A DNA stretch of 44,526 nt from an uncultured Verrucomicrobia subdivision 3 bacterium (GCA_903870815.1 CAIQEI010000053.1:1-44526); one strand, 5' to 3'. Counted from the first letter of the stretch, positions 22,242 through 30,764 are shown. Notes: generated by a model not told the origin, from the sequence alone. A program made the numbers and translations.

Positions 22242-23171
22242 TCAAAACACCTTCGGCACGCCCTCGTCGAGGATTTTCAGGCGGGATGACAATTTTTGCT
22301 GCGCGGCCAGTTCCTTCAGCCACCGCAGCGGCTCATCCAACGCCTCGAAGGATAGCTTGAACGTGCCGTAGTGCATGGGCACAAACACCTTCGCCCGCAG
22401 ATCGCGGAACGCCTGCACGGCCTGGTCCGGCCCCATGTGGACTTTGCGGAAACTCTCCGGATGATACGCGCCGATGGGCAGCAGCGCGATTTCCGGGGCG
22501 AGCTTCCGGCCGATCTCCGCGAAGCCGTCGAAATACGCGCTATCGCCGCAGTGATAAATTTTCCGGCCCTGATGCTCCAGCACGAAGCCGCCGTAGCCAC
22601 GGTGATGATCGTGCAGCGTCCGCGCGCCCCAATGCTGGCTGGGCGTGAACGTCACCTTCCAGTCGCCCTGCGAAAAACTTTCCCACCAGTCCAACTCCAC
22701 GATGCGCGCGAAACCGAGGTTGCGCGCCAGGTCGCCCACGCCCCAGGGCATCACGCCGATCTTGGTGGATGGCAGCCGGCGCAGCGTCGGCTTGTGAAAA
22801 TGGTCGAAGTGCGCGTGGGTGAGCAGCACCAGATCGATGGGCGGCAGGTCGCGGATGCGCAAGCCGGAGCGCTTGAGCCGCTTCAGCAGGAACAGCCAGT
22901 TGGCGAAGTTAGGGTCCACCAGCACGTTCAAATCCGAGAACTGGATGAGAAACGAAGCGTGGCCGATCCAGGTGATGGCGACCTGCCGGTGTTTCAGCTT
23001 GGGAAAAACCGGCGGCCGGTGCTGGCCGGTGCGCTTGGTAAACCAACCCTTCCAGACCAGCTCCTGGAAAAATGTGCGCGGGTTGAAATGTTTGGACGGC
23101 GTCAGATCCTTGAACGACCGCGGCAGCTTGCGGCGAGGCAGGGCGGGGCGATTGGCGGCGGGTTTCGTCAC
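22242..23171 (-). CDS. MBL-fold metallo-hydrolase (UlaG / NAPE-PLD-like)
   Basis: A 309-residue metallo-beta-lactamase-fold enzyme. It has the metal motif LLTHAHFDHFH (His119, His121, Asp123, His124), an upstream ITWIGHASFLIQF strand, a downstream SQHWGARTLHDHHRGYGGFV loop, HCGDSAYFDGF with the bridging Asp, and VFVPMHYGTFKL with the last His. This order is typical of the UlaG and N-acyl-phosphatidylethanolamine phospholipase D-like group; the substrate cannot be told. The start codon is GTG at 23171 (MTKPAANRPA). It lies 19 bases above the polytopic membrane protein gene, so the two may be co-transcribed. Confidence 0.88.
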   Translation of the reverse strand: MTKPAANRPALPRRKLPRSFKDLTPSKHFNPRTFFQELVWKGWFTKRTGQHRPPVFPKLKHRQVAITWIGHASFLIQFSDLNVLVDPNFANWLFLLKRLKRSGLRIRDLPPIDLVLLTHAHFDHFHKPTLRRLPSTKIGVMPWGVGDLARNLGFARIVELDWWESFSQGDWKVTFTPSQHWGARTLHDHHRGYGGFVLEHQGRKIYHCGDSAYFDGFAEIGRKLAPEIALLPIGAYHPESFRKVHMGPDQAVQAFRDLRAKVFVPMHYGTFKLSFEALDEPLRWLKELAAQQKLSSRLKILDEGVPKVF

Positions 23172-23238
23172 AGCGGTTGGACTCTACCATCCGCCGGGCG
23201 TTCGACCAATTTGAAAATTCGGAGGGAGGCCTAGAGCG

Positions 23239-23315
23239 GGTGGGGCGAGCGTCCTCGCGAGCCGCCGCACCATTTTTTCCCGACCGCCCCGGCTCGTCCG
23301 GAGCCTCACCCCACC
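23239..23315. repeat. 77-base inverted repeat; one arm recurs in the kinase gene
   Basis: The arms 23239-23264 (GGTGGGGCGAGCGTCCTCGC and on) and 23290-23315 pair at 20 of 26 positions across a 25-base centre. The left arm is 25/26 identical to the complement of 10488-10513 inside the kinase coding region. It lies in the divergent spacer between the MBL-fold and carbonic-anhydrase-like genes. Confidence 0.8.
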
Positions 23316-23376
23316 AAACATGGCTCCGCCGGCGCTTTCAAATTGTGCCGCCGCTGCTTCGTGTTAAATTTTCCGC

Positions 23377-23931
23377 GTGAACAAACTCGCGCCGCAGCTC
23401 AACCGATATCTCCGCAAACAGCCCAAGCTCGGCAAGGGCGTATATCTCGCCCGCACCGCCGTCGTGTTGGGCGACGTGACGCTCGGCGCGCAGGCCAGCG
23501 TGTGGTATGGCGCGGTGCTGCGCGGCGACATCAACCGCATCGTTGTGGGCCACCACTCGAATGTGCAGGACAATGCCGTGCTGCATCTCGCGGACGAGTT
23601 CCCGTGCGTGGTCGGCAACTGGGTGACCATCGGCCATAGCGCCGTGGTGCATGCGTGCCGGGTAGGCGATGAATGCCTCGTGGGCATGGGCGCAGTGATT
23701 CTGGACGGCGCGATCATAGGCCGGCAATCGATCATCGGCGCGCGGGCGCTGGTGACGCAGGGCACGAAAATCCCGCCCGGCTCGATGGTGCTGGGCGCGC
23801 CCGCGAAAGTGGTGCGCAAGCTGACGGCAAAGGAACGCGCCGGCTTGAAATGGTGGGCGCAGAAATACGTGGACAACGGCGCGTACTGCCGGAAGCACGG
23901 AATCAATGTGGGCGCGCCGCTGGCGACGTGA
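23377..23931 (+). CDS. gamma-carbonic-anhydrase-like protein (YrdA/PaaY family)
   Basis: A 184-residue left-handed beta-helix protein built of hexapeptide repeats (VVLGDVTLGAQASVWYGAVL, RGDINRIVVGHHSNVQDNAV and further). The three metal-binding histidines of the gamma-class carbonic anhydrase family are present: His70 in DNAVLH, His87 in IGHSAV and His92 in VVH. It is followed by VGMGAVILDGAIIGRQSIIG and PPGSMVLGAPAKVVRKL. Such proteins form trimers with zinc between subunits; many lack measurable carbonic anhydrase activity, so the reaction is unsure. The start is GTG at 23377. It is divergent from the MBL-fold gene. Confidence 0.92.
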   Translation: MNKLAPQLNRYLRKQPKLGKGVYLARTAVVLGDVTLGAQASVWYGAVLRGDINRIVVGHHSNVQDNAVLHLADEFPCVVGNWVTIGHSAVVHACRVGDECLVGMGAVILDGAIIGRQSIIGARALVTQGTKIPPGSMVLGAPAKVVRKLTAKERAGLKWWAQKYVDNGAYCRKHGINVGAPLAT

Positions 23932-24060
23932 CCCTTCCGGGCAACCCCGGCAATCGCTCGCCCGCGGAGTGCGTTACGATCAGGGGCATCAGCCCGCCGG
24001 GGAATCGCGGAAATCATTTCCGGCTAGACAAATCCGGGCGCCGTGCGCGTCATTATCTAA

Positions 24061-24582
24061 ATGCCCGGCAGACAGGAAATCGAACGGCTTTATGACGCAC
24101 ACGCACCGGCGCTGTTCGCCTTCCTGATGAACCTCACGCGCGCCGAGGCGGACACGCGCGATCTGCTCCAGGAGCTTTTCATCAAGCTCGCGCTCGATCC
24201 ACAACTGCTCGCTGGCGTCCGCGAGGAACGCGCCTTTCTCATACGCCTGGCGCACAATGCCGCGATTGACCTGATGCGCCGGCGCGGCACGCGCGAGCGG
24301 ACGAAGGAAAACTTCGCCGCCGAAAGGCTTTCGCTGTTTGCATCCACGAGCGATCCGGACGAACAAATCTACCGCGATGAAGTGGCGACGGCGCTCGGAG
24401 AATTGCCGGCGGAACAACGCGCCGTGGTGCATTTGAAGCTGTGGGGCGGGCTGACGTTTGAGGAAATCGCCGTCGCGCTGGTCATCCCGCCGAACACGGC
24501 GGCGAGCCGGTATCGCTACGGCCTAGACAAATTGCGCGACCGGCTGCGTCCACTCTATGAGGAAATGAAGAAGGCAGAATGA
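24061..24582 (+). CDS. RpoE-type ECF RNA polymerase sigma factor
   Basis: The 173-residue sigma factor has region 2 (LYDAHAPALFAFLMNLTRAE, TRDLLQELFIKLA, AFLIRLAHNAAIDLMRRRG) and region 4 (LPAEQRAVVHLKLWGGLTFE, EIAVALVIPPNTAASRYRYG, LDKLRDRL), with nothing else, as usual for ECF factors. It overlaps the next gene by the four bases ATGA, so that product, a small single-pass membrane protein, is probably its regulator. The ATG at 24061 begins MPGRQEIERLYDAHAP. The regulon cannot be read here. Confidence 0.92.
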   Translation: MPGRQEIERLYDAHAPALFAFLMNLTRAEADTRDLLQELFIKLALDPQLLAGVREERAFLIRLAHNAAIDLMRRRGTRERTKENFAAERLSLFASTSDPDEQIYRDEVATALGELPAEQRAVVHLKLWGGLTFEEIAVALVIPPNTAASRYRYGLDKLRDRLRPLYEEMKKAE

Positions 24583-25007
24583 TGAATGAAGAAACGGAAC
24601 CATTTGAGCAGCGCCTGAGCCGCCAGCCTTTGCGGCAGGTTCCGGCGACGTGGCGCGGAGAAATCCTGGCAGCCGCCGATCTGAATCAGCGGAAGGTCCG
24701 CGCTTTCACAAGCGCGGCCACCTTCCGGGTGCGGATGCGCGACATTTTCTGGCCGGCACCGGCGGCGTGGGCCGGCCTGGCGGCAGTCTGGATTTTTATT
24801 TTTGCGGTGAATCTTTCGATGCGCGATCCGTCACCACGCAGGGCGGAGAAATCTGCGCCGGCGTCGCCGGAGGTGATGGTGGAATTGCGGAAACAGCAGA
24901 TGATGCTGGCCGAACTCATCGGCCCGCGCGAGCCGCGCGACGCCGACCGGCCCAAAAATGTTGCGCCTAGGCCGCGCGGTGCGCGGGCGGAGTTGGTGGC
25001 GGTGTGA
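24579..25007 (+). CDS. small single-pass membrane protein, candidate anti-sigma factor
   Basis: 142 residues: a cytoplasmic N-terminal 60 (MMNEETEPFEQRLSRQPLRQ, VPATWRGEILAAA), one hydrophobic helix (AAWAGLAAVWIFIFAVNL, about 61-79), and a short charged tail (EVMVELRKQQMMLAELIG). No zinc-binding anti-sigma motif is visible, so the anti-sigma role is inferred from position only: translationally coupled (ATGA overlap) to the ECF gene upstream. Its tail is rich in Arg and Pro (GPREPRDADRPKNVAPRP). Confidence 0.7.
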   Translation: MMNEETEPFEQRLSRQPLRQVPATWRGEILAAADLNQRKVRAFTSAATFRVRMRDIFWPAPAAWAGLAAVWIFIFAVNLSMRDPSPRRAEKSAPASPEVMVELRKQQMMLAELIGPREPRDADRPKNVAPRPRGARAELVAV

Positions 25008-25055
25008 AAACTTTAAGAAACCTCGTGAAGAGTCTTAGATTGAAAGGAAGGAAAA

Positions 25056-25085
25056 GTTAGAGACTCGTCACCTCGTCTCCTACAA
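25056..25085 (+). repeat. dispersed motif (GTTAGAGACTC family), 13 bases before the next gene
   Basis: GTTAGAGACTCGTCACCTCG and a short tail. Bases 25060-25083 are identical to 10126-10149 within the kinase gene. The copy ends 13 bases before the ATG at 25097, the same spacing as the related copy before the sigma gene at 5207. Confidence 0.7.
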
Positions 25086-25096
25086 AGAGAGAATTT

Positions 25097-26953
25097 ATGG
25101 ATGAAAAACCGAAAAACATCTGGAAGAAATCGTGGACGGGGCGAAGCGCGACCCTGATTTGGGCTCTGTTAATTGCCACGGCCATATTGTTGGGGATTCT
25201 CATTCCGGCGCTGGTTTCGGTGAGACCGGTTGCTGATTATTTTGACAAGGTGGCGAGGCTTTTCCTTCTTGGTGTTGTTGGTTGCTTCGTGATCATTTAC
25301 ATCGTGCTGCCGTTGTCACGCTGGCTGCTTTTGAAACACTGGCGGCGGACATTATTTGGACTGGCGTGTTTGGCCACGCTGATTGCGCTGTTTTACGCGG
25401 AGGAGGACTGGCGCGGCTGGCACGCGTGGAACCAGTTCAAGCGCGAGTGGGAGGCCAAGGGCGAAAAATTTGACTACGCCAGCATCGTTCCGCCAGCCGT
25501 GCCGGACGACCAGAATTTTGCGATAGCTCCGATCTGGGTGGAATCCATGAAGGCCGTGCTCGGCCCGAAAAATTCTGCCATCTGGTTTGGAAATAATTAT
25601 GCGGAAAATGGACGCACTAATTTCACCGACCGTTTGGCGATGAATATGGCTCATGTAACACCATATTATGAATATACCCCCGAAACTGCCACCGGCCATT
25701 GGCCGAAAGGAACCGTCACCGACCTCAAACCGTGGCAGACTTATTTCCGCACCCCAGATCAATCAAATCCAAAGTATCGATTCCAAAGCTCGTTAAAAAC
25801 GACCAATGAATTTCCGGTCGCGTCGCAGCCGCAAACACCGGCTGCGGACGTATTGCTGGCATTGAGCAAATACGATCCGGCGATTGAAGAATTGCGGTCG
25901 GCGAGCCAACTGCCATATTCGCGATTTCCTTTGGAATACTACAAAGACGATCCGGCCGCGATTTTGTTGCCGCATTTGGCCGACTTGAAACGATGCTCTC
26001 AAGGGCTGCAACTGCGTGCAGTAGCCGAATTGCAGAACGGCCAGCCGGGAAAAGCCTTGGACGACGTGAAACTTTCATTTCGGCTGATGGAGGCCGTTCG
26101 CAACGAGCCGATTTTGATTTCACATCTGGTTCGCATCGCAATTTTAAATCTCGTATTACAACCAGTTTATGAAGGTTTGGCGGAACATAAATGGTCGGAT
26201 ATGCAACTCACTGAACTCGATTCGGAATTAGCCAAGCAGGATTTCCTGGCCGACTATAAATTAGCCATGCGCGGCGAAATGATTTTTCAAGGTAGAATTT
26301 TCGACTATCTGCGCAATAATCCAGCACAACTCATAAATCTGTTTGGTGATGACAGCTATAATTTTGGGGGCGCAAACCCGCCACTTCCGGAACGGATTGT
26401 CACTTGGCTGATACCAACCGGCTGGTTTTATCAGAACCAATTTCATTGCGCCCGCTCGATGGTGAATTTGTATTTGCCGGAGGTTAACACCGAACAAAGA
26501 ATGATTTCACCCACAAAAATCCGCGCTGCCGGTGACGCCATTGATGCGGACACCCATCATCTGACTCCAAATAATTTTATTGAAAGGTTTTTGTTACCTG
26601 CACTAGGCGGTTCTGCGAAGAAATTCGCCTACGCCCAGACTTCCGTGGATCTGGCGCGCACGGCCATCGCGCTGGAGCGTTATCGGCTGGCGCACGGGGA
26701 ATTTCCTGAATCCCTAGACACGCTCGCGCCTCAATTCATCTCCGTCGTGCCTCACGATGTCATCGGCGGCCAGCCGATAAAATACCGGCGCACGGTGGAT
26801 GGCCAATTCGTTTTGTATTCCGTCGGCTGGAATGAGCGGGACGACGGCGGCGTAGTGGTTTTCTATTCAAGCGGTCAAAACGTGGATAATCTTCGCAGTG
26901 TGGATAATTCGCAGGGCGACTGGGTCTGGCGGTATCCGGCAAAAGTGGAATAA
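25097..26953 (+). CDS. membrane protein of unknown function with a pilin-like C-terminal tail
   Basis: 618 residues. Three hydrophobic helices are found near the start (TLIWALLIATAILLGILIPA, LFLLGVVGCFVIIYIVLPLS, LFGLACLATLIALFYAEEDW), followed by a large soluble region of about 500 residues with no recognisable catalytic motif. The last part (AIALERYRLAHGEFPESLDT, LAPQFISVVPHDVIGGQPIK) resembles the 'LPADLAAL-P-DPFDGQPLRY' tail found in many secreted proteins of verrucomicrobia and planctomycetes. It follows the ECF/companion pair on the same strand by 89 bases. The start ATG lies 13 bases after a dispersed motif copy and is preceded by AGAGAG as a possible ribosome-binding site. Confidence 0.7.
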   Translation: MDEKPKNIWKKSWTGRSATLIWALLIATAILLGILIPALVSVRPVADYFDKVARLFLLGVVGCFVIIYIVLPLSRWLLLKHWRRTLFGLACLATLIALFYAEEDWRGWHAWNQFKREWEAKGEKFDYASIVPPAVPDDQNFAIAPIWVESMKAVLGPKNSAIWFGNNYAENGRTNFTDRLAMNMAHVTPYYEYTPETATGHWPKGTVTDLKPWQTYFRTPDQSNPKYRFQSSLKTTNEFPVASQPQTPAADVLLALSKYDPAIEELRSASQLPYSRFPLEYYKDDPAAILLPHLADLKRCSQGLQLRAVAELQNGQPGKALDDVKLSFRLMEAVRNEPILISHLVRIAILNLVLQPVYEGLAEHKWSDMQLTELDSELAKQDFLADYKLAMRGEMIFQGRIFDYLRNNPAQLINLFGDDSYNFGGANPPLPERIVTWLIPTGWFYQNQFHCARSMVNLYLPEVNTEQRMISPTKIRAAGDAIDADTHHLTPNNFIERFLLPALGGSAKKFAYAQTSVDLARTAIALERYRLAHGEFPESLDTLAPQFISVVPHDVIGGQPIKYRRTVDGQFVLYSVGWNERDDGGVVVFYSSGQNVDNLRSVDNSQGDWVWRYPAKVE

Positions 26954-27084
26954 CGTCGTTCACAAATCCTGCGGGCCGGGCGCGGCGCACGTCTCCGATT
27001 TCCCATCGCGCAGGAAACCCTCAGACAAATTCAAACGCCCCCAGCCCCGTTCATTCAACTCGCAACGGCACCCGGCACCGTCCA

Positions 27085-28419
27085 CTAAAATTTCCATTGG
27101 GTGCCCAGCGAGACCAGTTGCTGGTTGAACTCGCGGTTTTGCGGATTCGCCACGCCAGCTTCCGCATTGCGGCCCCAATTCAGCACGGCGGCAAGATTGA
27201 CGTTTAGGTGGGAAGTAATGGCATAGGTCAGGCCGGTGGAAGTGGTGTATTGCAAATCATTCCGCCTGCAGGTAGCGAGGTTTCCACTGTTAAAATCCCA
27301 GTCCATGATTTTCCCACCGAGATCAAAGCCCAGTTTGTCCATGAGCTGGCAATGATAAATCAGCTCATAGGTACTGTCGTAATACGGAACCTTGCCCAGA
27401 CAGGAAACCCATTGCCAGGACTTGGTTTTGAAAGTGAGCGTGTGGTGCGGCGCCACCGTGGCGGTCAGCAGCGCCTCGCCATAATATTCCACCGGATGCA
27501 AGTCGTTCATCGGCGTGGTGTGCGAGGCGGAGTCGCCCTCATAGCTGCGAAAATCCGGTCCGCTGACCATTTTAACATAGAGCCATTTCCATGGATTGCC
27601 CTCCAGGCCGGCCAGCACCCGCTGGTAGTCGCTGGGTGAGCTGTAATTCCCCGGGGCAATGGCGGTGGCATATTGCTGCTGGTATTGGTGGCCATACCGA
27701 TAGCCCAGCGTCAGGGCAAATTGCGGGGTGATTTTGTAGCCGAGATCCGCCCCGCCGTTTACGTCATAACGGTCGCAGTAATTCTGATAACCCGGAACAT
27801 TGAGCAGCTCCGTCATCATGTTGTAGTACAACAGCGAAGCGGCCGGCCGGACAAACCATTGATCCTGGTCGAACTGAAAGCTGAAATTGGCGCGATCCTG
27901 AATTTGCCGGCGCCGTTCGCGATCCGCCACCGTGGCAAACGCGCTTAACAGCCCGCCGGGATAAACCGGCCCCATGCCGCTGCCGTCGATGTAAGTGAAG
28001 TTGTTGTCCGCCACCAAAGTCGCCGGCCCGGGGCTGGCCTTGACCGCAGCCAGCACGCGTTGGGCATTGTAATCTTCCGAGGGCTGGTTGTGGTAGATCG
28101 CCAATTCCGGCGCATAAACCAGCGACATCAGGGGAACATTGGTGATGCCAGCAAGCGGCGAAAAATTAACACCCACCTTGGGCGACACCGTCGTGACCCA
28201 CGAATAACAATCCTTCAACGCCGCGACGCTGCCCGCCGGAACCGTGTACGGGGGCGGATTGTTCACGCCGGAGAGGAAGACGTTGTTGTCGTAGCCCTCC
28301 TTGACTCCCAGCGAGGCATCCGTCAACCACAACGGCTTGGAGGCGTCCGCGCCCAGGACTGGCCAGAGACTGAACGAAATTGCGGTCAGCGTCAGCCAGG
28401 TTATCCAATTGTGTTTCAT
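27085..28419 (-). CDS. outer-membrane beta-barrel protein
   Basis: The 444-residue protein begins with a Sec signal (MKHNWITWLTLTAISFSLWP, cleavage after VLGA). It continues with amphipathic strands rich in Tyr, Trp and alternating polar residues (GADLGYKITPQFALTLGYRY, LTFKTKSWQWVSC, TGLTYAITSHLNVNLAAVLN) and ends with LVSLGTQWKF; a terminal Phe after alternating residues is the signal for barrel insertion. No plug or TonB box is seen, so it is a porin-like or 'putative outer-membrane' barrel of unknown cargo. It follows the HAD gene on the same strand, 75 bases below. No gene lies in the 26954-27084 spacer, where two genes converge. Confidence 0.85.
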   Translation of the reverse strand: MKHNWITWLTLTAISFSLWPVLGADASKPLWLTDASLGVKEGYDNNVFLSGVNNPPPYTVPAGSVAALKDCYSWVTTVSPKVGVNFSPLAGITNVPLMSLVYAPELAIYHNQPSEDYNAQRVLAAVKASPGPATLVADNNFTYIDGSGMGPVYPGGLLSAFATVADRERRRQIQDRANFSFQFDQDQWFVRPAASLLYYNMMTELLNVPGYQNYCDRYDVNGGADLGYKITPQFALTLGYRYGHQYQQQYATAIAPGNYSSPSDYQRVLAGLEGNPWKWLYVKMVSGPDFRSYEGDSASHTTPMNDLHPVEYYGEALLTATVAPHHTLTFKTKSWQWVSCLGKVPYYDSTYELIYHCQLMDKLGFDLGGKIMDWDFNSGNLATCRRNDLQYTTSTGLTYAITSHLNVNLAAVLNWGRNAEAGVANPQNREFNQQLVSLGTQWKF

Positions 28420-28494
28420 TACCGCAGCAATCTATGAGATTGCCACGGCTACTGCTGAACATGGTTTAACACAAGCTCCCCCTTTTTTGCCATC

Positions 28495-29175
28495 TCAGCG
28501 AGGACAGATTTCCCGGGCCGAGAGGCTCGTCAAATCGGCCACGGTCCAGTCCGCGGCGTGCGCTTTCAATTCCTCGATTCTTGACCCGCCCGTCGCGACG
28601 GCCAGGGTTTTGGCGCCGATGAATTTACCGCAACGCACATCGAACGGCGTATCCCCGATGACAACGATTTCCTGCGGGTGCAAATCCTTTCCCAACACGC
28701 GGCGGCCGCGTTCGAGGGCGGCGACGGCGATGTGGTTGCGGTCCTCGTGGTCGTCCGCGAAGCCGCCCAGCGCAAAAAAATCCCACAAGCCGAACCGGCG
28801 CAACTTGATCTCCGCGCCGAGGCGGATGTTGCCGGTGAGCAGGCCAAGCATCGGCGGATTGGGCAGCGCCAGCAGACCGGCAATGAACTCGCGGACGCCG
28901 GGACATTCCCCGCCCGTGCTGTGCTCCACGATGTGATCCAGCCAGAAAACGTAGCGCGCAAAGAACTGGCGGAAATGCGCGGGGGATTCGTCGAGCTGAT
29001 GGATCTTGAAGAACTCGCGCACAAGGCTCACATCCGTGCGGCCGGCGAACTTCATCTTTTCCGAGCCGTGATGGAGATTAAATTCCGTGGCGAACGTTTT
29101 GGCAAACGCCTTCGTGCCCGCGCCGCCGGTGTGGACCAGGGTGCCGTCAATGTCGAAGAGAACGAGCCGAATCAT
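28495..29175 (-). CDS. HAD-family hydrolase
   Basis: 226 residues with the haloacid dehalogenase motifs in order: LFDIDGTLV (Asp8 nucleophile and Asp10), LTGNIR (motif II), then KDLHPQEIVVIGDTPFDVRC with the GD and D of motifs III/IV. The cap between 20 and 85 (EFFKIHQLDESPAHFRQFFA) is helical, as in the phosphoglycolate phosphatase group, which is the best guess; the substrate is not certain. A longer frame begins further upstream, but ATG 29175 (MIRLVLFDIDG) fits the family. The LplA-like gene ends 43 bases above it on the same strand, so nth, the ligase and this gene may form one transcript. Confidence 0.87.
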   Translation of the reverse strand: MIRLVLFDIDGTLVHTGGAGTKAFAKTFATEFNLHHGSEKMKFAGRTDVSLVREFFKIHQLDESPAHFRQFFARYVFWLDHIVEHSTGGECPGVREFIAGLLALPNPPMLGLLTGNIRLGAEIKLRRFGLWDFFALGGFADDHEDRNHIAVAALERGRRVLGKDLHPQEIVVIGDTPFDVRCGKFIGAKTLAVATGGSRIEELKAHAADWTVADLTSLSAREICPR

Positions 29176-29218
29176 GCGCGCGAAAGTTAATGGCTGCGGT
29201 GAGCGGTGGCAACGCTCT

Positions 29219-29995
29219 TCACCTTTTTTGATGGTAAGCCAACAACGAGAATTTTTCCCGCACCAGGTCATCCGCGTGCTGGCGAAGTTCCACATCCGGG
29301 GAATAATCCGTCCAAGTTACGGCAAAATGCCTTTCCGCCACGCGGCGCATGGCGTGCTCCCAATCCGCCCGCACCAGCGGCACCGGCGGCGGCTGCACCG
29401 AGCCTTGAATGAGCAGGCCGAGCCGGTTTCGCCGCTGGGCGGCGCCGGCGATTTTTTTGCCGGCCCAGAGCAAATCAAATTTCTCATAGCCGGCAAAACA
29501 CTCACCGGCAATGGTTTTTTGGCAGCAAGGCGCCAGTTCGGTTTCGATTTTTAATTCCGCGAACGCCAGCCGCAGCCAGTCGTGGATGCGGCGGTAGCTA
29601 GCTTCCGCCTTGAGCGAATGCCATTCGTGGCCGGGAGGAAACGCGGCGCTGTACGTCCAGTCCGCAGCGTGCGGCACGAGGCCGCCGCCGGTCGGGCGGC
29701 GGATGAGCGGACGCAGTTTTGTGGCCACGGCCACTTCGGAATATTTCTGGAAATAGCCGAAAGTCGCCGCCGGCCAGGTCCAGCCGTAAAATCGCAGCAC
29801 GGGCTGTTGCAGACGCGGCAGCGCTTCCAGCAGCGCTTCGTCCAGCGCCATGTTGAACGCGGGATCGCACTTGCCGGAGTTGAGGAGCAACCAGTTTTGA
29901 GAAGCGGGCAAACATTCAACATTCAACATTGAACGCTCAACCCCCAACGGAAGTGCGCCAACCGAACCCTTGGGCGTTGAAGGTTCTTTCATCAT
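29219..29995 (-). CDS. lipoate-protein ligase / octanoyltransferase family protein
   Basis: The 258-residue enzyme belongs to the LplA/LipB/LipM fold, which attaches lipoyl or octanoyl groups to carrier-protein lysines. It has LRPLIRRPTGGGLVPHAADW (the RRxTGGGxVxH lipoate-binding loop) and WAGKKIAGAAQRR with the conserved Lys. Whether it is a ligase or a LipM-type transferase is not settled. The start chosen is ATG 29995, which overlaps the nth stop as ATGA. The first 30 residues (MMKEPSTPKGSVGALPLGVE, RSMLNVECLPAS) lack family similarity and are encoded partly by an AACATTCAAC-type repeat (29908-29942); the conserved part begins at about NWLLLNSGKCDPAFNMALDE, so an internal start at MLNVEC is possible. 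Confidence 0.85.
   Translation of the reverse strand: MMKEPSTPKGSVGALPLGVERSMLNVECLPASQNWLLLNSGKCDPAFNMALDEALLEALPRLQQPVLRFYGWTWPAATFGYFQKYSEVAVATKLRPLIRRPTGGGLVPHAADWTYSAAFPPGHEWHSLKAEASYRRIHDWLRLAFAELKIETELAPCCQKTIAGECFAGYEKFDLLWAGKKIAGAAQRRNRLGLLIQGSVQPPPVPLVRADWEHAMRRVAERHFAVTWTDYSPDVELRQHADDLVREKFSLLAYHQKR
29908..29942. repeat. AACATTCAAC repeat inside the LplA-like coding region
   Basis: CAAACATTCAACATTCAACA, then TTGAACGCTCAACC, the same text as the intergenic clusters at 11270 and 13467, here translated as part of the N-terminal extension (ERSMLNVECLPAS). Confidence 0.7.
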
Positions 29996-30648
29996 TGATT
30001 CACGCCGATCTTCGGGCACAGCTTTTGGATTTCACAGTTTGCGCAGTCCGGCTTGCGCGCGGCGCAGCGGCGGCGACCGTGCCAGATGAGCCAGTGGCTG
30101 AACAATGTCCAATCTTTCTGCGGCACCAACGGCATAAGCGCCTGCTCGAGCTTTACCGCATCGGTTCCTTTGGCCAGCCCAAGCCGGTTTGACAGCCGCG
30201 TGACGTGCGTGTCCACGACCACGCCGACATGGATGTCAAAGGCGTTACCGAGGACGACGTTTGCCGTCTTACGGCCGACGCCGGCGAGCGCGTGGAGTTC
30301 GTCCATCGTACGTGGCACTTCGCCGCCGAATTTTTCCACGAGCGCAGCGCAACAGGCCTTGATGTTCCTGGCCTTGTTGCGGTAGAAGCCGGTGGACTTC
30401 ACCGCTTCCTCGATATCCACCAGCGGTGCCTCAGCGAAATCTTTGGCGCTACGATATTTTTTGAAGAGCTCCGCGGTTACCAGATTCACGCGTTTGTCGG
30501 TGCATTGGGCGGAAAGAATCGTGGCTATGAGCAATTGCAGTGGATTGGAAAAATTCAACTCACAGTGCGCGTTGGGATAAGTCCGCTGGAGCGCGACGAT
30601 GATATTCATCGTGCGTTCTTTTTTGGCGGCGGCGCTTTCGCGTGGCAT
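29992..30648 (-). CDS. nth: endonuclease III (DNA glycosylase/AP lyase)
   Basis: The 218-residue base-excision repair enzyme removes oxidised pyrimidines and cleaves at abasic sites. It has PLQLLIATILSAQCTDKRVN, the helix-hairpin-helix LAGVGRKTANVVL with catalytic Lys127, VVVDTHVTRLSNRLG with Asp146, and the iron-sulphur cluster C-x6-C-x2-C-x5-C at Cys195, 202, 205 and 211. Length and order are as in E. coli Nth. I kept the ATG at 30648; residue 14 (MNIIVAL) is another possible start. The stop overlaps the start of the LplA-like gene as ATGA. Confidence 0.95.
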   Translation of the reverse strand: MPRESAAAKKERTMNIIVALQRTYPNAHCELNFSNPLQLLIATILSAQCTDKRVNLVTAELFKKYRSAKDFAEAPLVDIEEAVKSTGFYRNKARNIKACCAALVEKFGGEVPRTMDELHALAGVGRKTANVVLGNAFDIHVGVVVDTHVTRLSNRLGLAKGTDAVKLEQALMPLVPQKDWTLFSHWLIWHGRRRCAARKPDCANCEIQKLCPKIGVNQ

Positions 30649-30705
30649 AGCGGCGAAAGATTAGCAGCCGGACAATTTTGAAACCACGAAATACACGAAA
30701 AAGTC

Positions 30706-30760
30706 TGGCCGCAAAAAGTCTCAGAAGTCGCAAAAATGAATTCTGAACGTTTTGCGGCCA
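30706..30760. repeat. perfect 11-base inverted repeat, arms TGGCCGCAAAA
   Basis: The arms 30706-30716 and 30750-30760 flank a 33-base loop rich in 'gtcgcaaaaatg' text. It lies between nth and the terminator of the EF-hand gene. The preceding 'aaaccacgaaatacacgaaa' (30681-30700) has a relative at 33067 ('aaccacgaagccgcgaaga'). Confidence 0.6.
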
Positions 30761-30764
30761 AGAA

